NCBI GenBank assembly: GCA_964554105.1
Contig: CAZKNF010000023.1
Span: 1-46,289 of the forward strand
Direction of reading: 5' to 3'
From: CAZKNF01 sp964554105
Lineage (GTDB): Bacteria > Bacteroidota > Rhodothermia > Rhodothermales > VXPQ01
DNA length: 46,289 nucleotides
In this document: one piece after another, positions 7,112 to 15,220 of the stretch
How the letters are laid out: every line of letters begins with the position of its first letter
How positions within the stretch are numbered: position 1 is the first letter of the stretch
The notes under the pieces: model-generated
Told to the model about the DNA's origin: nothing
Database searches by the model: none
What the model saw: only the letters and a program-made list of their open reading frames with translations
Position numbers and translations under genes: made by a program

Positions 7112-9064
7112 TTAGACGTCGATCGTAGCGTATTTCGCGTTGCGCTCGATGAACTTCCGCCGCGGCTCTACCGCGTCGCCCATGAGCGTGGAGAAGATAC
7201 GGTCGGCAGCGGCGGCATCATCGACGGTGACCTTCTGCAGCATCCGAGTCTCCGGATTCATCGTCGTCTCCCAGAGTTGCTCTGGATTCATCTCACCGAG
7301 CCCTTTGTAGCGTTGGATTCCGAACTTCGAACGGCCTTCTTCCCGGTACTGGGAGATCATGCTCTGCAGAGCGTCATCCGACCACAAGTAGTGGTCATTG
7401 CGGCCTACGTGGAGCCGGTACAGAGGCGGAAGCGCCACGTATATATACCCCTTTTCGAAGAGCGGGCGAAGATGTCGATACAGGAACGTCAGCAACAGCG
7501 TCCGGATGTGCGCACCGTCGACATCCGCGTCCGTCATAAGAATGAGCTTATGATACCGGAGTTTCAGGATGTCGAACTCGTCCTCTGTCGTCGCCAGTCC
7601 GGTGCCGAGTGCGGTCACCATGTTTTTTATTTCCTCGTTCTCGAGAATTCGGTCCAGGCGTGCCTTCTCGACGTTGAGAATTTTTCCTCGAAGCGGGAGA
7701 ATTGCCTGAAAATGGCGGTCTCGAGCCTGCTTCGCCGACCCACCCGCAGAGTCACCCTCTACCAGGTAGAGTTCCGACTCATGCGGATCTCGCGACGCAC
7801 AATCGGCGAGCTTGCCGGGGAGCCCACCGCCCGCGAACGCACTCTTCCGCTGCACGAGTTCGCGCGCCTTGCGTGCTGCCAAGCGCGCCTGGGCCGCGAG
7901 CACAACCTTATCGACAATTGATTTGCTCTCGCGCGGGTGATCCTCAAGCCACTGCGAAAGCCTGTCGTATACGAGCGTCTCGACGGCACCCTGCACTTCC
8001 GAATTACCCAGCTTCGTCTTTGTCTGACCTTCGAACTGCGGTTCGGCCACCTTGATCGAAAGTACCGCCGTGATGCCCTCACGAAAGTCGTCCCCGGAGA
8101 GCTCTACCTTCGCGTTCTTCAATAGGTTCGATTTGTCGGCATACCCCTTCAGGGCCCGCGTCAGGGCACGTCGGAAGCCGGATACGTGCGTACCTCCTTC
8201 AATCGTGTTGATGTTGTTTACGAATGAAAGGACGTTCTCCGTATACCCGTTGTTATAGCGCATTGCCAGCTCAACCGGTATCTCCGCATCTTCGTCGGCG
8301 ATGTACATCGTCTCGCTGTGAATCGCCGTACGGGTTTCATCCAGATAGTCGACGAACTCGATTATCCCACCCTCGAAGTGGTAGTCCTCACGTCGAAGGG
8401 CCTCCTCTTCCTCGCGCCGGTCCTCGATCGAGATATAGACGTCTTTGTTCAAATATGCCAGCTCCCGAAGGCGCGTAGACAGGGTGTCGAATCGGAATTC
8501 AGTGGTCTGAAATATATTCGAATCGGGCCAGAATTGAATCTGCGTTCCGGTATCTTCGCCCTCGCGCAATTCCCTCATCCTCTCGACGGGTCCGAGGGGT
8601 TTTCCGAGAGCAAATTTCTGCTGCCAGACAAAGCCGTCACGCCATACGGTCGCGACGAGCTGCGAGGCGAGAGCATTCACGCACGAGACGCCGACGCCGT
8701 GGAGGCCTCCTGAAACCTTGTAGGTATCCTTGTCGAACTTCCCGCCCGCATGCAACGTGGTCATAACGACCTCCAGCGCCGATCGCTTCATCGTCGGGTG
8801 TTCGTCCACCGGAATTCCACGGCCGTTGTCAATCACCGTCACCGATCCGTCTTCGTTGATCGACACGTCGATCTGGTCGCAATATCCTCCCATCGCTTCG
8901 TCGACGGAATTGTCGACGACTTCGTAGACCAGATGATGCAGACCGCGGATGCCGACGTCGCCGATATACATCGCCGGACGCTTTCGCACCGCCTCGAGGC
9001 CTTCGAGCACCTGGATGTTACCGGCACCGTACTGACCCAGAATGGTCTCCTTCAGATTATTCAT
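7112..9064 (-). CDS. gyrB: DNA gyrase subunit B
   Basis: This is the ATPase subunit of DNA gyrase, which introduces negative supercoils. The 650-residue protein shows the GHKL ATPase motifs VYEVVDNSVDEAMGGYC and VIDNGRGIPVDEHP, then GGLHGVGVSCVNALS-type residues. The transducer domain follows, then the TOPRIM domain (LYLVEGDSAGGSAKQARDR, DADVDGAHIRTL) and the C-terminal QRYKGLGEMNPEQLWETTMNPETR block that distinguishes GyrB from ParE in many phyla. It lacks the roughly 170-residue insert of enterobacterial GyrB. The start at ATG 9064 (MNNLKETILGQYGAGNIQVLEGLEAVRKRPAMYIG) has no Shine-Dalgarno sequence. A small unknown gene lies 89 bp upstream on the same strand. Confidence 0.97.
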   Translation of the reverse strand: MNNLKETILGQYGAGNIQVLEGLEAVRKRPAMYIGDVGIRGLHHLVYEVVDNSVDEAMGGYCDQIDVSINEDGSVTVIDNGRGIPVDEHPTMKRSALEVVMTTLHAGGKFDKDTYKVSGGLHGVGVSCVNALASQLVATVWRDGFVWQQKFALGKPLGPVERMRELREGEDTGTQIQFWPDSNIFQTTEFRFDTLSTRLRELAYLNKDVYISIEDRREEEEALRREDYHFEGGIIEFVDYLDETRTAIHSETMYIADEDAEIPVELAMRYNNGYTENVLSFVNNINTIEGGTHVSGFRRALTRALKGYADKSNLLKNAKVELSGDDFREGITAVLSIKVAEPQFEGQTKTKLGNSEVQGAVETLVYDRLSQWLEDHPRESKSIVDKVVLAAQARLAARKARELVQRKSAFAGGGLPGKLADCASRDPHESELYLVEGDSAGGSAKQARDRHFQAILPLRGKILNVEKARLDRILENEEIKNMVTALGTGLATTEDEFDILKLRYHKLILMTDADVDGAHIRTLLLTFLYRHLRPLFEKGYIYVALPPLYRLHVGRNDHYLWSDDALQSMISQYREEGRSKFGIQRYKGLGEMNPEQLWETTMNPETRMLQKVTVDDAAAADRIFSTLMGDAVEPRRKFIERNAKYATIDV

Positions 9065-9153
9065 ATACTGTCAAAATGGAATTGCGTGTGTCGGAACGAG
9101 AGGTTGTTCGATGCAGCCGAAAATCAACCTAAGCACATCGTGTAAATAACGCT

Positions 9154-9657
9154 CTACGCAGAAAGAAGTTTGATTTCCTCCCGCAATACCTCGAGAAAGG
9201 CTGCCGCGTTATCGGCGAAGTTAAGTGTATCCTCACGCACCTCGTCGTCCCGATCCACGAGGGCAGTGCAATCGACATAAATGAGTCGGGATTGCTCAAC
9301 AAGTTCTTCGGTAACGGCGGGATAGAGGCTCATCAGGCGCTGGTGTACGCCATAGAATCCGCGCGCTACACGTGACAGCAACAGCAGGTCATTCATCCTC
9401 CGCACGAGTACGACGTCGGAGGCTGACTCACGCTCTGCCGCAACGAGACTCGTCCGGAGTGCAATCAGCCTCCTCTCGAGCTCACGGGCATTTTCATCGA
9501 GGCATGGCAGGACCTCAGCCTGGGCCTGCTGCTCGGAGGGATCACGCCCCTCCCGCCGCTCACGCATGGCGACAGCCACTTCTACTGCGCTCGAGAGGGT
9601 CGAAAGCAATGACATCGAACGTGCAAGCGCGCGTTCTTCCGCATGGCGATCAAGCAT
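9154..9657 (-). CDS. Hypothetical helical protein upstream of gyrB
   Basis: I do not recognise this 167-residue protein. It begins at ATG 9657 (MLDRHAEERALARSMSLLST) and is predicted by composition to be almost entirely alpha-helical, soluble and acidic, rich in Glu, Leu, Arg and Ala, with heptad-like stretches (ARELERRLIALRTSLVAAERE). There is no signal peptide, no membrane span and a single Cys in each half. It ends 89 bp before gyrB and is transcribed in the same direction; the terminator at 9761-9797 separates it from the CBS gene. It could share a promoter with gyrB. No function is assigned. Confidence 0.7.
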   Translation of the reverse strand: MLDRHAEERALARSMSLLSTLSSAVEVAVAMRERREGRDPSEQQAQAEVLPCLDENARELERRLIALRTSLVAAERESASDVVLVRRMNDLLLLSRVARGFYGVHQRLMSLYPAVTEELVEQSRLIYVDCTALVDRDDEVREDTLNFADNAAAFLEVLREEIKLLSA

Positions 9658-9760
9658 AATTGTAGTAACCGCTGGATTGTAAATGGAATACTGCTACGAG
9701 CCTCGTACAACGCCTTTTCGCCGTGCGGCCTCAATAGGGCAGCGTGCCGACGCGGACGAG

Positions 9761-9797
9761 AAAAAGCAAAGGCGCCTCGACAACTGTAGAGACGCCT
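9761..9797 (-). terminator. Rho-independent terminator after the CBS-domain gene
   Basis: Reading the minus strand just after the CBS gene stop (TAA at 9824-9826), a 9-bp stem AGGCGTCTC / GAGGCGCCT (9797-9789 and 9778-9770, one G-U pair) with a 10-nt loop is followed by TTTGCTTTTTC. GC-rich stem plus T-rich tail in the right place makes this a good intrinsic terminator. Confidence 0.75.
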
Positions 9798-9823
9798 CCT
9801 TCAAAAAAAACGAGAGCCTGAAT

Positions 9824-10507
9824 TTATACTTCCAGATAACGCATGAACTCCTGGACGCGAAGTTGCAGGTCTTCGTTGCTCGCGTCATCGCTGAAGGTTG
9901 CCACGACGTTGTAACCGTAATGATCCAGCATGTGTCGAACGCGACTTACGTCATTCACATTCAGCTTAAGGGTAACATGGATCTTACCAGCCGCTTCGTC
10001 AGGTGTCTCGGAGGCGATCGACAGAATTTTTACGCCATTCTGCTCGATGGTGTACACTAATTGAGACAGTGAGTAGTCGCGTGGATCCACCTCCAGCGCC
10101 ACGATGGCACCGGATTCCTGCGTCGAGAGCATCTTTGCGAACCGATTAAAAATGTCGTGCCGCTTCACAAGCCCGACGTACGCTCCGTCGCGTTCCGCGA
10201 TAGGAAGCGTAGTCAGATCATGTTCGACCATAGTTTTCGTCAGGTCGAAGAGATGCGTTTCAGGCTCGGCGGTCACCGGCTCTCCAAAAATCATCGAGTC
10301 GACACGAGCGTCGGGCCCGGAGGCGAACTCTAGAAGCTGATCCTCGGAGACGACGCCCACAAGCATTCCTTCGCGGTCGACGACCGGAAGGTGACGAACA
10401 CGCATCTCCATGAGCATACCGAGCGCGTATTCGGCGGTGTCACTCGGCGCCAGCGGGATGGCTTCGGTGCTTATAAGATCCCTGGTGGTCATCTGCTTTA
10501 GTATCAA
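9824..10507 (-). CDS. Tandem CBS-domain protein with C-terminal ACT-like region
   Basis: The protein has 227 residues. Two CBS motifs are visible: residues 1-60 (TTRDLISTEAIPLAPSDTAEYAL...RHLPVVDREGMLVGVVSEDQLL) and about 75-130 (ITAEP-like EPVTAEPETHLFDLTKTMVEHDLTTLPIAERDGAYVGLVKRHDIF). The remaining 95 residues (GAIVALEVDPRDYSLSQLVYTIEQNGVKILSIAS...) look like an ACT-type regulatory fold. CBS pairs usually sense adenosine nucleotides; the target is unknown. The start is either TTG at 10507, which gives the usual short lead M-x-L-K before the first CBS strand, or ATG at 10492. A strong terminator follows the gene. Confidence 0.85.
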   Translation of the reverse strand: MILKQMTTRDLISTEAIPLAPSDTAEYALGMLMEMRVRHLPVVDREGMLVGVVSEDQLLEFASGPDARVDSMIFGEPVTAEPETHLFDLTKTMVEHDLTTLPIAERDGAYVGLVKRHDIFNRFAKMLSTQESGAIVALEVDPRDYSLSQLVYTIEQNGVKILSIASETPDEAAGKIHVTLKLNVNDVSRVRHMLDHYGYNVVATFSDDASNEDLQLRVQEFMRYLEV

Positions 10508-10838
10508 GCGCTGCGATTCAATTAGACATTTCGTCGGTTACACTTTCCGGCGTCGAACTACTTTATTAAATGACGCAATAGACGTGCCGTTCTCGCAGGC
10601 AATGTTACATTTTGACCTGAATGATGAAAGATGTTGTATCATCCGGGAAAAGTAGCTCAGGTCATCAGCCAATCGTGGATTTACAAAGAAGTATACACTT
10701 CCGCAAGGTATTACACCCAGTAACGCCCGCGAACGGACGTAATAGATAACTGAGCCGTACGGGCACGCCGCCGAGCCCCGCAGCCATTCAGGACCCATGG
10801 CTTTCTCCTGGATCTGAAGTGGACCTACGCTGCGTCGA
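10508..10838. other. Intergenic region between hflX and the CBS gene
   Basis: These 331 bp are downstream of hflX and upstream of the CBS-domain gene, both on the minus strand. It presumably carries the CBS gene promoter. I see no tRNA, no clear terminator and no repeat. A 107-codon frame overlapping the hflX end has no family features and is not called. Confidence 0.55.
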
Positions 10839-12164
10839 CTACGATTCGACGACCTCCTCAAGCCCGGAAAACCTGGCCATGACCGGCTGAAGATCGCGTT
10901 CGAAATTCCGCGCGCAGCGAAAATGAAGTCGTGCCACAGCGATGGGTTCTATGTTCGGATCTCCGTTGCGGGCGTACATGTAGTCTTCTGAGAGGACGTC
11001 GGCGACCGTGTGAATGTGCGCAATCGTCTTTGCTTCCGCTACTGGCAGGTACACGATTCGCTCTACGAAGTCTCTTTCGATCAGCGCAAGCAGCTGCTCC
11101 TTCAGATCCTGGAGGCCGATGCCTCGAATGGCCGAAACGAATGCCACATCTTCGTGCTCGGCTCGAAGAGCGGCGAAAATACCCGGTTCCTCGACGTTGT
11201 CGATCTTGTTGAAAACGAGAAGCGTGGGTTTATCCAGCGCTTCGAGCTCCTTGAGCGTTTCACGAACGACCTGGATATGATCCTCAAAATTCGCATGAGA
11301 GACATCCACGACATGCAGCAGAACGTCGCTTTCGCGCACCTCGTCTAGAGTACTCTTGAAGCTCTCAAAAAGCTTGTGCGGTAACTTCCGAATAAAGCCG
11401 ACCGTGTCGGACAGCAGTGCTTCCTTGTTCGTGTCGAGCGGGATTAGCCGCGTCGTCGCATCCAGAGTTGCAAAGAGCCTGTTCTCTGCAAGTACGTTGG
11501 CACCGGCGAGCGCGTTCATCAGCGTAGATTTACCGGCATTCGTATACCCCACCAGGGAGACGCGAGCATACTGATTCCGCCGTTTTCGCTGCGTCGTTCG
11601 CTGACGGTCGATGCGATCCAGGCGGACTTTCAGCGTCGCCATTCGGTTGCCGATCAGCCGGCGGTCTGTTTCGATCTGTGTTTCGCCCGGACCTTTCGTA
11701 CCAATTCCGCCCTTCTGGCGAGAGAGGTGAGTCCACTGACGCGTAAGCCGCGTACGAAGGTAATCAAGTTGCGCAAGCTCGACCTGCGTCTTCGCTACCG
11801 CCGTCTTCGCCCTTGTGGCGAAAATATCAAGAATGAGCGCAGAGCGATCCAACAGCTTACATTCAAGCGCCTTCTCGAGATTTCGGATCTGGACAGGCGA
11901 GAGATCGTCGTCGAAGATGACGAGGTCACTCTGCCTCGAAGCCACGAGCCGCTTCAGCTCGTCCACCTTTCCGCGACCCACATAGGTAGCGGAATTTATC
12001 TTGGCGAGCGATTGCGTCACACGATCGGATACAGCCGCTCCTGCCGTGTCGGCGAGCTGTTCCAATTCATTTAGAGAGTCCTCTACATCCCAGCGTGAAG
12101 ATTCAGGCGTAACAACGCCTACAAGAATTGCTTTTTCGGTGGAAGAACGCTCGTGGTCGTACAA
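10839..12164 (-). CDS. hflX: GTPase HflX
   Basis: This 441-residue ribosome-associated GTPase splits stalled or stress-arrested 70S ribosomes. The N-terminal HflX domain includes SATYVGRGKVDELKRL and FDDDLSPVQIRNLEKAL, followed by the signature RLTRQWTHLSRQKGGIGTKGPGETQIETDRR. The G domain has G1 GYTNAGKSTLMNAL, the G2/G3 region ATLDATTRLI...LSDTVGFIRKLPHKL and G4 NKID. An in-frame TAG two codons upstream and the lack of any ATG or GTG before the conserved region force a TTG start at 12164. It ends with a short C-terminal domain. Gene order with the membrane protein at 12222 (57 bp upstream) does not reveal a specific partner. Confidence 0.96.
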   Translation of the reverse strand: MYDHERSSTEKAILVGVVTPESSRWDVEDSLNELEQLADTAGAAVSDRVTQSLAKINSATYVGRGKVDELKRLVASRQSDLVIFDDDLSPVQIRNLEKALECKLLDRSALILDIFATRAKTAVAKTQVELAQLDYLRTRLTRQWTHLSRQKGGIGTKGPGETQIETDRRLIGNRMATLKVRLDRIDRQRTTQRKRRNQYARVSLVGYTNAGKSTLMNALAGANVLAENRLFATLDATTRLIPLDTNKEALLSDTVGFIRKLPHKLFESFKSTLDEVRESDVLLHVVDVSHANFEDHIQVVRETLKELEALDKPTLLVFNKIDNVEEPGIFAALRAEHEDVAFVSAIRGIGLQDLKEQLLALIERDFVERIVYLPVAEAKTIAHIHTVADVLSEDYMYARNGDPNIEPIAVARLHFRCARNFERDLQPVMARFSGLEEVVES

Positions 12165-12221
12165 AGGCTACAGACGGTTGATGAAACAAGCAGTTGACTG
12201 GATATCCTGCAAAGTGTATGC

Positions 12222-12788
12222 CTACCCTTCCATGGTCGAGTCGCCGTACGTCGCCTCAGGTAATTCGTTCATTCGATCGTCCAAATAACGAGACACAATG
12301 TGGTCGAACTTGACGCGATGCCTTGCGGGTACGGTCACCTTTACACGTCTACGCCGGCCTCGACGATCCACATAGAAGAATACGAATCCGCGCGTTCGCT
12401 CACGCTCAAACTCAAAATAGTCTGCCACCTGTCGCCAGGCGAAACGGTGGCGCCCATTTTTCGTGTACGCAATTAATCCGTGATCGGTCACGATGACGGC
12501 GGCTGTTAATATGGATGCGGAAAACCAGATCAGCCCGCCTGCCAGATAGCCGATCGGAAGTAGAGGATCGATTTCCAGATCCGCGATTCGCACGGATACC
12601 AGAAGAGCAACCATCAAGCCAATGAATACGACGGGGCCGACTGGAAGAGGCTGGACCCGTATGTCCCGCCAGAACACTTCGACGTCGGCCGCTCTCTTGA
12701 GTCCACTGGAAGACGTCACCAATAGCAACGTCGTCACGAGAAGGAATGCCGCGAGAAGGGCGAGATGCAGAGAGGGAAGTATCTCCAT
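12222..12788 (-). CDS. Hypothetical membrane protein with cytoplasmic PH-like region
   Basis: About 188 residues from ATG 12788 (GTG 12797 possible). Three N-terminal transmembrane helices are visible: LHLALLAAFLLVTTLLLVTS, VGPVVFIGLMVALLVSVRIA and PIGYLAGGLIWFSASILTAAVIV. A basic C-terminal half follows with the pattern VTDHGLIAYTKNGRHRFAWRQVADYFEFER, then FVFFYVDRRGRRRRVKVTVP, resembling the strand order of bacterial PH-like (bPH/DUF5673-type) domains. The family assignment is tentative. It lies between the vWA protein gene (56 bp upstream on the same strand) and hflX, so may be co-transcribed with both. Confidence 0.65.
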   Translation of the reverse strand: MEILPSLHLALLAAFLLVTTLLLVTSSSGLKRAADVEVFWRDIRVQPLPVGPVVFIGLMVALLVSVRIADLEIDPLLPIGYLAGGLIWFSASILTAAVIVTDHGLIAYTKNGRHRFAWRQVADYFEFERERTRGFVFFYVDRRGRRRRVKVTVPARHRVKFDHIVSRYLDDRMNELPEATYGDSTMEG

Positions 12789-12817
12789 TATCAGCACTAT
12801 GCCTACTTAATCGGGAC

Positions 12818-12861
12818 ACCGATCAGGCTGCAACCGTTTACCGATCAGGCTGCAACCGTTT
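12818..12861. repeat. 22-bp perfect tandem duplication across the vWA gene stop
   Basis: Positions 12818-12839 and 12840-12861 are identical, head to tail, with no spacer. The unit reads ACCGATCAGGCTGCAACCGT plus TT. The right copy contains the last codons and TGA (12845-12847) of the vWA protein gene; the left copy repeats the same bases after the stop in another frame. It looks like a single replication-slippage event. Confidence 0.95.
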
Positions 12862-14977
12862 CGGGGCGCCAATGCTTGGCAACGACCATTTCCGCCACTA
12901 GAGTCAGCAACGCGAGCAATAGAAACACGTTCCAGAGCTCGAGACCGCTTCGCTGCGCAGCGACCGCCGCGACGACGGCGCGCGGGTCCTCGGCATTCGC
13001 CTCAATCAGGCGCACGTCGTGGCCAATGGCGTCCGCAAGACGTTCCCGTGCCTCTCCATGATCATAGGTCGACAGGTCCGATTCCGAGGCGTCCATATTG
13101 GAAGCAACCCGACGCACGAGCTCGTCACCGGACAAGACATCATAAATTCCGGGATCGGCTATAGCATTCCCTTCGATGCTGAGGAGTAGCGCACCAAAGA
13201 GGTTTCGCTGTTCCGGCACATAGTCTACTCCATCGGGTCCGATCAACCGAAGCTGCTCGGAGTCCGACCAGCCCGCAATACGCAGTTCCCCATCCTCTGT
13301 AGCCGTCAACTGCTCACCTGTGGTCGCTTCCGTGGATGAGAGATAATACATCGATCGGTAGATTAGCGGCACGAACAGGCCGCGAACCGGCAGATCACTC
13401 CAATTCGGATTGGGAGCAACGGCGAGCACGAACGCCATGCCGCGGCCATGGATGATCTCCTGAAGGAAAGGATAGCCGTTGGAAAGTTCTACGAGCGTCT
13501 GCTCGGTGCCCGCGCCCGGTGAATAGTTCATGGCATGGTAAACATCCGGACTCTCGATTTCCCCCTCATTCCGCAGGTCTTCTTGCACAAAGACGCCTTC
13601 GAACAACGGATGCTCGAGGTCGACGCGATCAAACGACCCGATACTTGTTTCGGAGCCGAGCGAGCCGCTGAAGCCGCTGAATTCCCCCCCACCGATCTGC
13701 TCGATAAATGCATTATATTCCTGGGCATCCGCGCCAGCGGCCGGTGTGAACAGCAGACCGCCTCCGGCTTCGACATATCTGCCGAGCGCTGAAATTTCTC
13801 CACTGGAAAGTGAGGACGGTCCGACGAGAACGACGGCGTCATACTGGCCCAGCCCGGCCGCAGAAATTCCTGTCTCGGGAATCTCCGTTACTTCGAAGGA
13901 TACGCTTCCTCTTCCCAGATCCGGCGAGAGGGCCAGCTTTATATATTCGAGCTGTTGACCCTCCCCGCGGACGAGTAGGATCTGCCGACGTTCAGGTACG
14001 TGCGCCGTCAAGTAGCGTACATTGTCTTGCACGAAGCCATCGTCCTCAATCTCGACGACGCCGGACAACCAACCTCTCCGCTGCGGACTAGCCGTGAAAC
14101 GGACCTCGGTAGGCACGCCCGGCGCGAGATCGGCCGTCGACTGCGCTACACGCTCTCCGTCGAGATATACGCTCGCCAGGTAATCATCCAGCGGTTCGGT
14201 GCCGTAGTTCACGAGCGTCGCCGCTATCTGCATCGGCTCCCCGACTTCGATGATTCGGCTTTCGACGCGAACGTTCGTGACGGCGACATTGGAATGAGTC
14301 CGATCGCCAACAGGCAAAAGATAAATCCTTGCGTCGCCGTTGACAGCTATTTCAGATGTATCCGGCAGTGCGCTGCGCTGAAGGTCGGAAACTACGTAGA
14401 TCTCCTTATTGAGGTGTCTCGACCGTTCCAGGGCATTCGACGCCCGCTCTAGAGCGGCAGGAAGCTTATCCGCTCCAAGATGAGCCTCGATCGATTCAAT
14501 CGATTCCATGGCCGCAGCCCGATTAGAATACGCCGTAGGATCAGCCGTCCTCTCTCCTGCCGTCGCTACCACGAAGATTTCGTCGTCTGCCTGCAGCGCA
14601 TCGACGAGCCCTGTCGCAACATCCTTGGCCTGGCGCAGATATTCACCGCCTCCATCGCGGAGCGTCATAGAAAGCGAATTGTCGATTACCAGCACGATGG
14701 ACGAACTCGCCTGTCCACCTACGGTACCGGCAAGTTCACCGGTGACCGTCGGGCGAGCGAATGCTAAAACGAGAAAAGCGATCGTGAGCGTCCGCAGTAG
14801 CAGCAGCAGCCATTGCTTTATGCGAACCCGCTGCATTGTAGACTTCTGCAGCTCCTTGACGAATGACAACGAGCTGAAATCCACCTTCCGTGGGCGCCGG
14901 AAGTTGAAGAGATGGATGATCAGCGGAATGGAGGCCGCCGCCAAAGCAAAAAGTACGAGCGGATTTAGAAACGACAT
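12845..14977 (-). CDS. BatA-like membrane protein with von Willebrand factor A domain
   Basis: The 710-residue protein starts MSFLNPLVLFALAAASIPLIIHLFNFRRPRKVDFSSLSF, the BatA N-terminal module common in Bacteroidota, with a second helix WLLLLLRTLTIAFLVLAFARP. A vWA domain follows (about residues 95-260) with a complete MIDAS start IVLVIDNSLSMTLRDGG (D-x-S-x-S). Then come a CARDB/Ig-like strand-rich region (residues 255-340), a glutamine-amidotransferase-like or DUF4159-like region around GQYDAVVLVGPSSLSSGEISALGRYVEAGGGLLFTPA, and a C-terminal helix LELWNVFLLLALLTLVAEMVVA. It is probably an envelope-located scaffold; the role is not known. The gene is divergent from uvrA, and its stop codon lies inside a 22-bp tandem duplication. 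Confidence 0.85.
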   Translation of the reverse strand: MSFLNPLVLFALAAASIPLIIHLFNFRRPRKVDFSSLSFVKELQKSTMQRVRIKQWLLLLLRTLTIAFLVLAFARPTVTGELAGTVGGQASSSIVLVIDNSLSMTLRDGGGEYLRQAKDVATGLVDALQADDEIFVVATAGERTADPTAYSNRAAAMESIESIEAHLGADKLPAALERASNALERSRHLNKEIYVVSDLQRSALPDTSEIAVNGDARIYLLPVGDRTHSNVAVTNVRVESRIIEVGEPMQIAATLVNYGTEPLDDYLASVYLDGERVAQSTADLAPGVPTEVRFTASPQRRGWLSGVVEIEDDGFVQDNVRYLTAHVPERRQILLVRGEGQQLEYIKLALSPDLGRGSVSFEVTEIPETGISAAGLGQYDAVVLVGPSSLSSGEISALGRYVEAGGGLLFTPAAGADAQEYNAFIEQIGGGEFSGFSGSLGSETSIGSFDRVDLEHPLFEGVFVQEDLRNEGEIESPDVYHAMNYSPGAGTEQTLVELSNGYPFLQEIIHGRGMAFVLAVAPNPNWSDLPVRGLFVPLIYRSMYYLSSTEATTGEQLTATEDGELRIAGWSDSEQLRLIGPDGVDYVPEQRNLFGALLLSIEGNAIADPGIYDVLSGDELVRRVASNMDASESDLSTYDHGEARERLADAIGHDVRLIEANAEDPRAVVAAVAAQRSGLELWNVFLLLALLTLVAEMVVAKHWRPETVAA

Positions 14978-15220
14978 GGACTAAAATGCACGTTGCGGCC
15001 GACAGGCCTCGATGAGGGATGCGTCGGTTTCGAGCCGGCAGCGTCAAAGAATGGGATCTGCTGAGTGCAACTGAACGCAGAGAAGGGCTGTTCCGTTCGC
15101 CGTGATCTACCGTCTGCACCACTGCCCATCACCTGTTTCGCTCGTTGCCGTCGACCGCATCATCTCTCGCCGCGAGGCGTACGAAATGGTTTGCGAAGTA
15201 CTTGGAATCTATACGCAGTC

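Noticed and set aside
10538..10861. 107-codon open frame overlapping the end of hflX
   Set aside because: Out of frame with hflX, cysteine- and arginine-scattered peptide without recognisable pattern; treated as noncoding.
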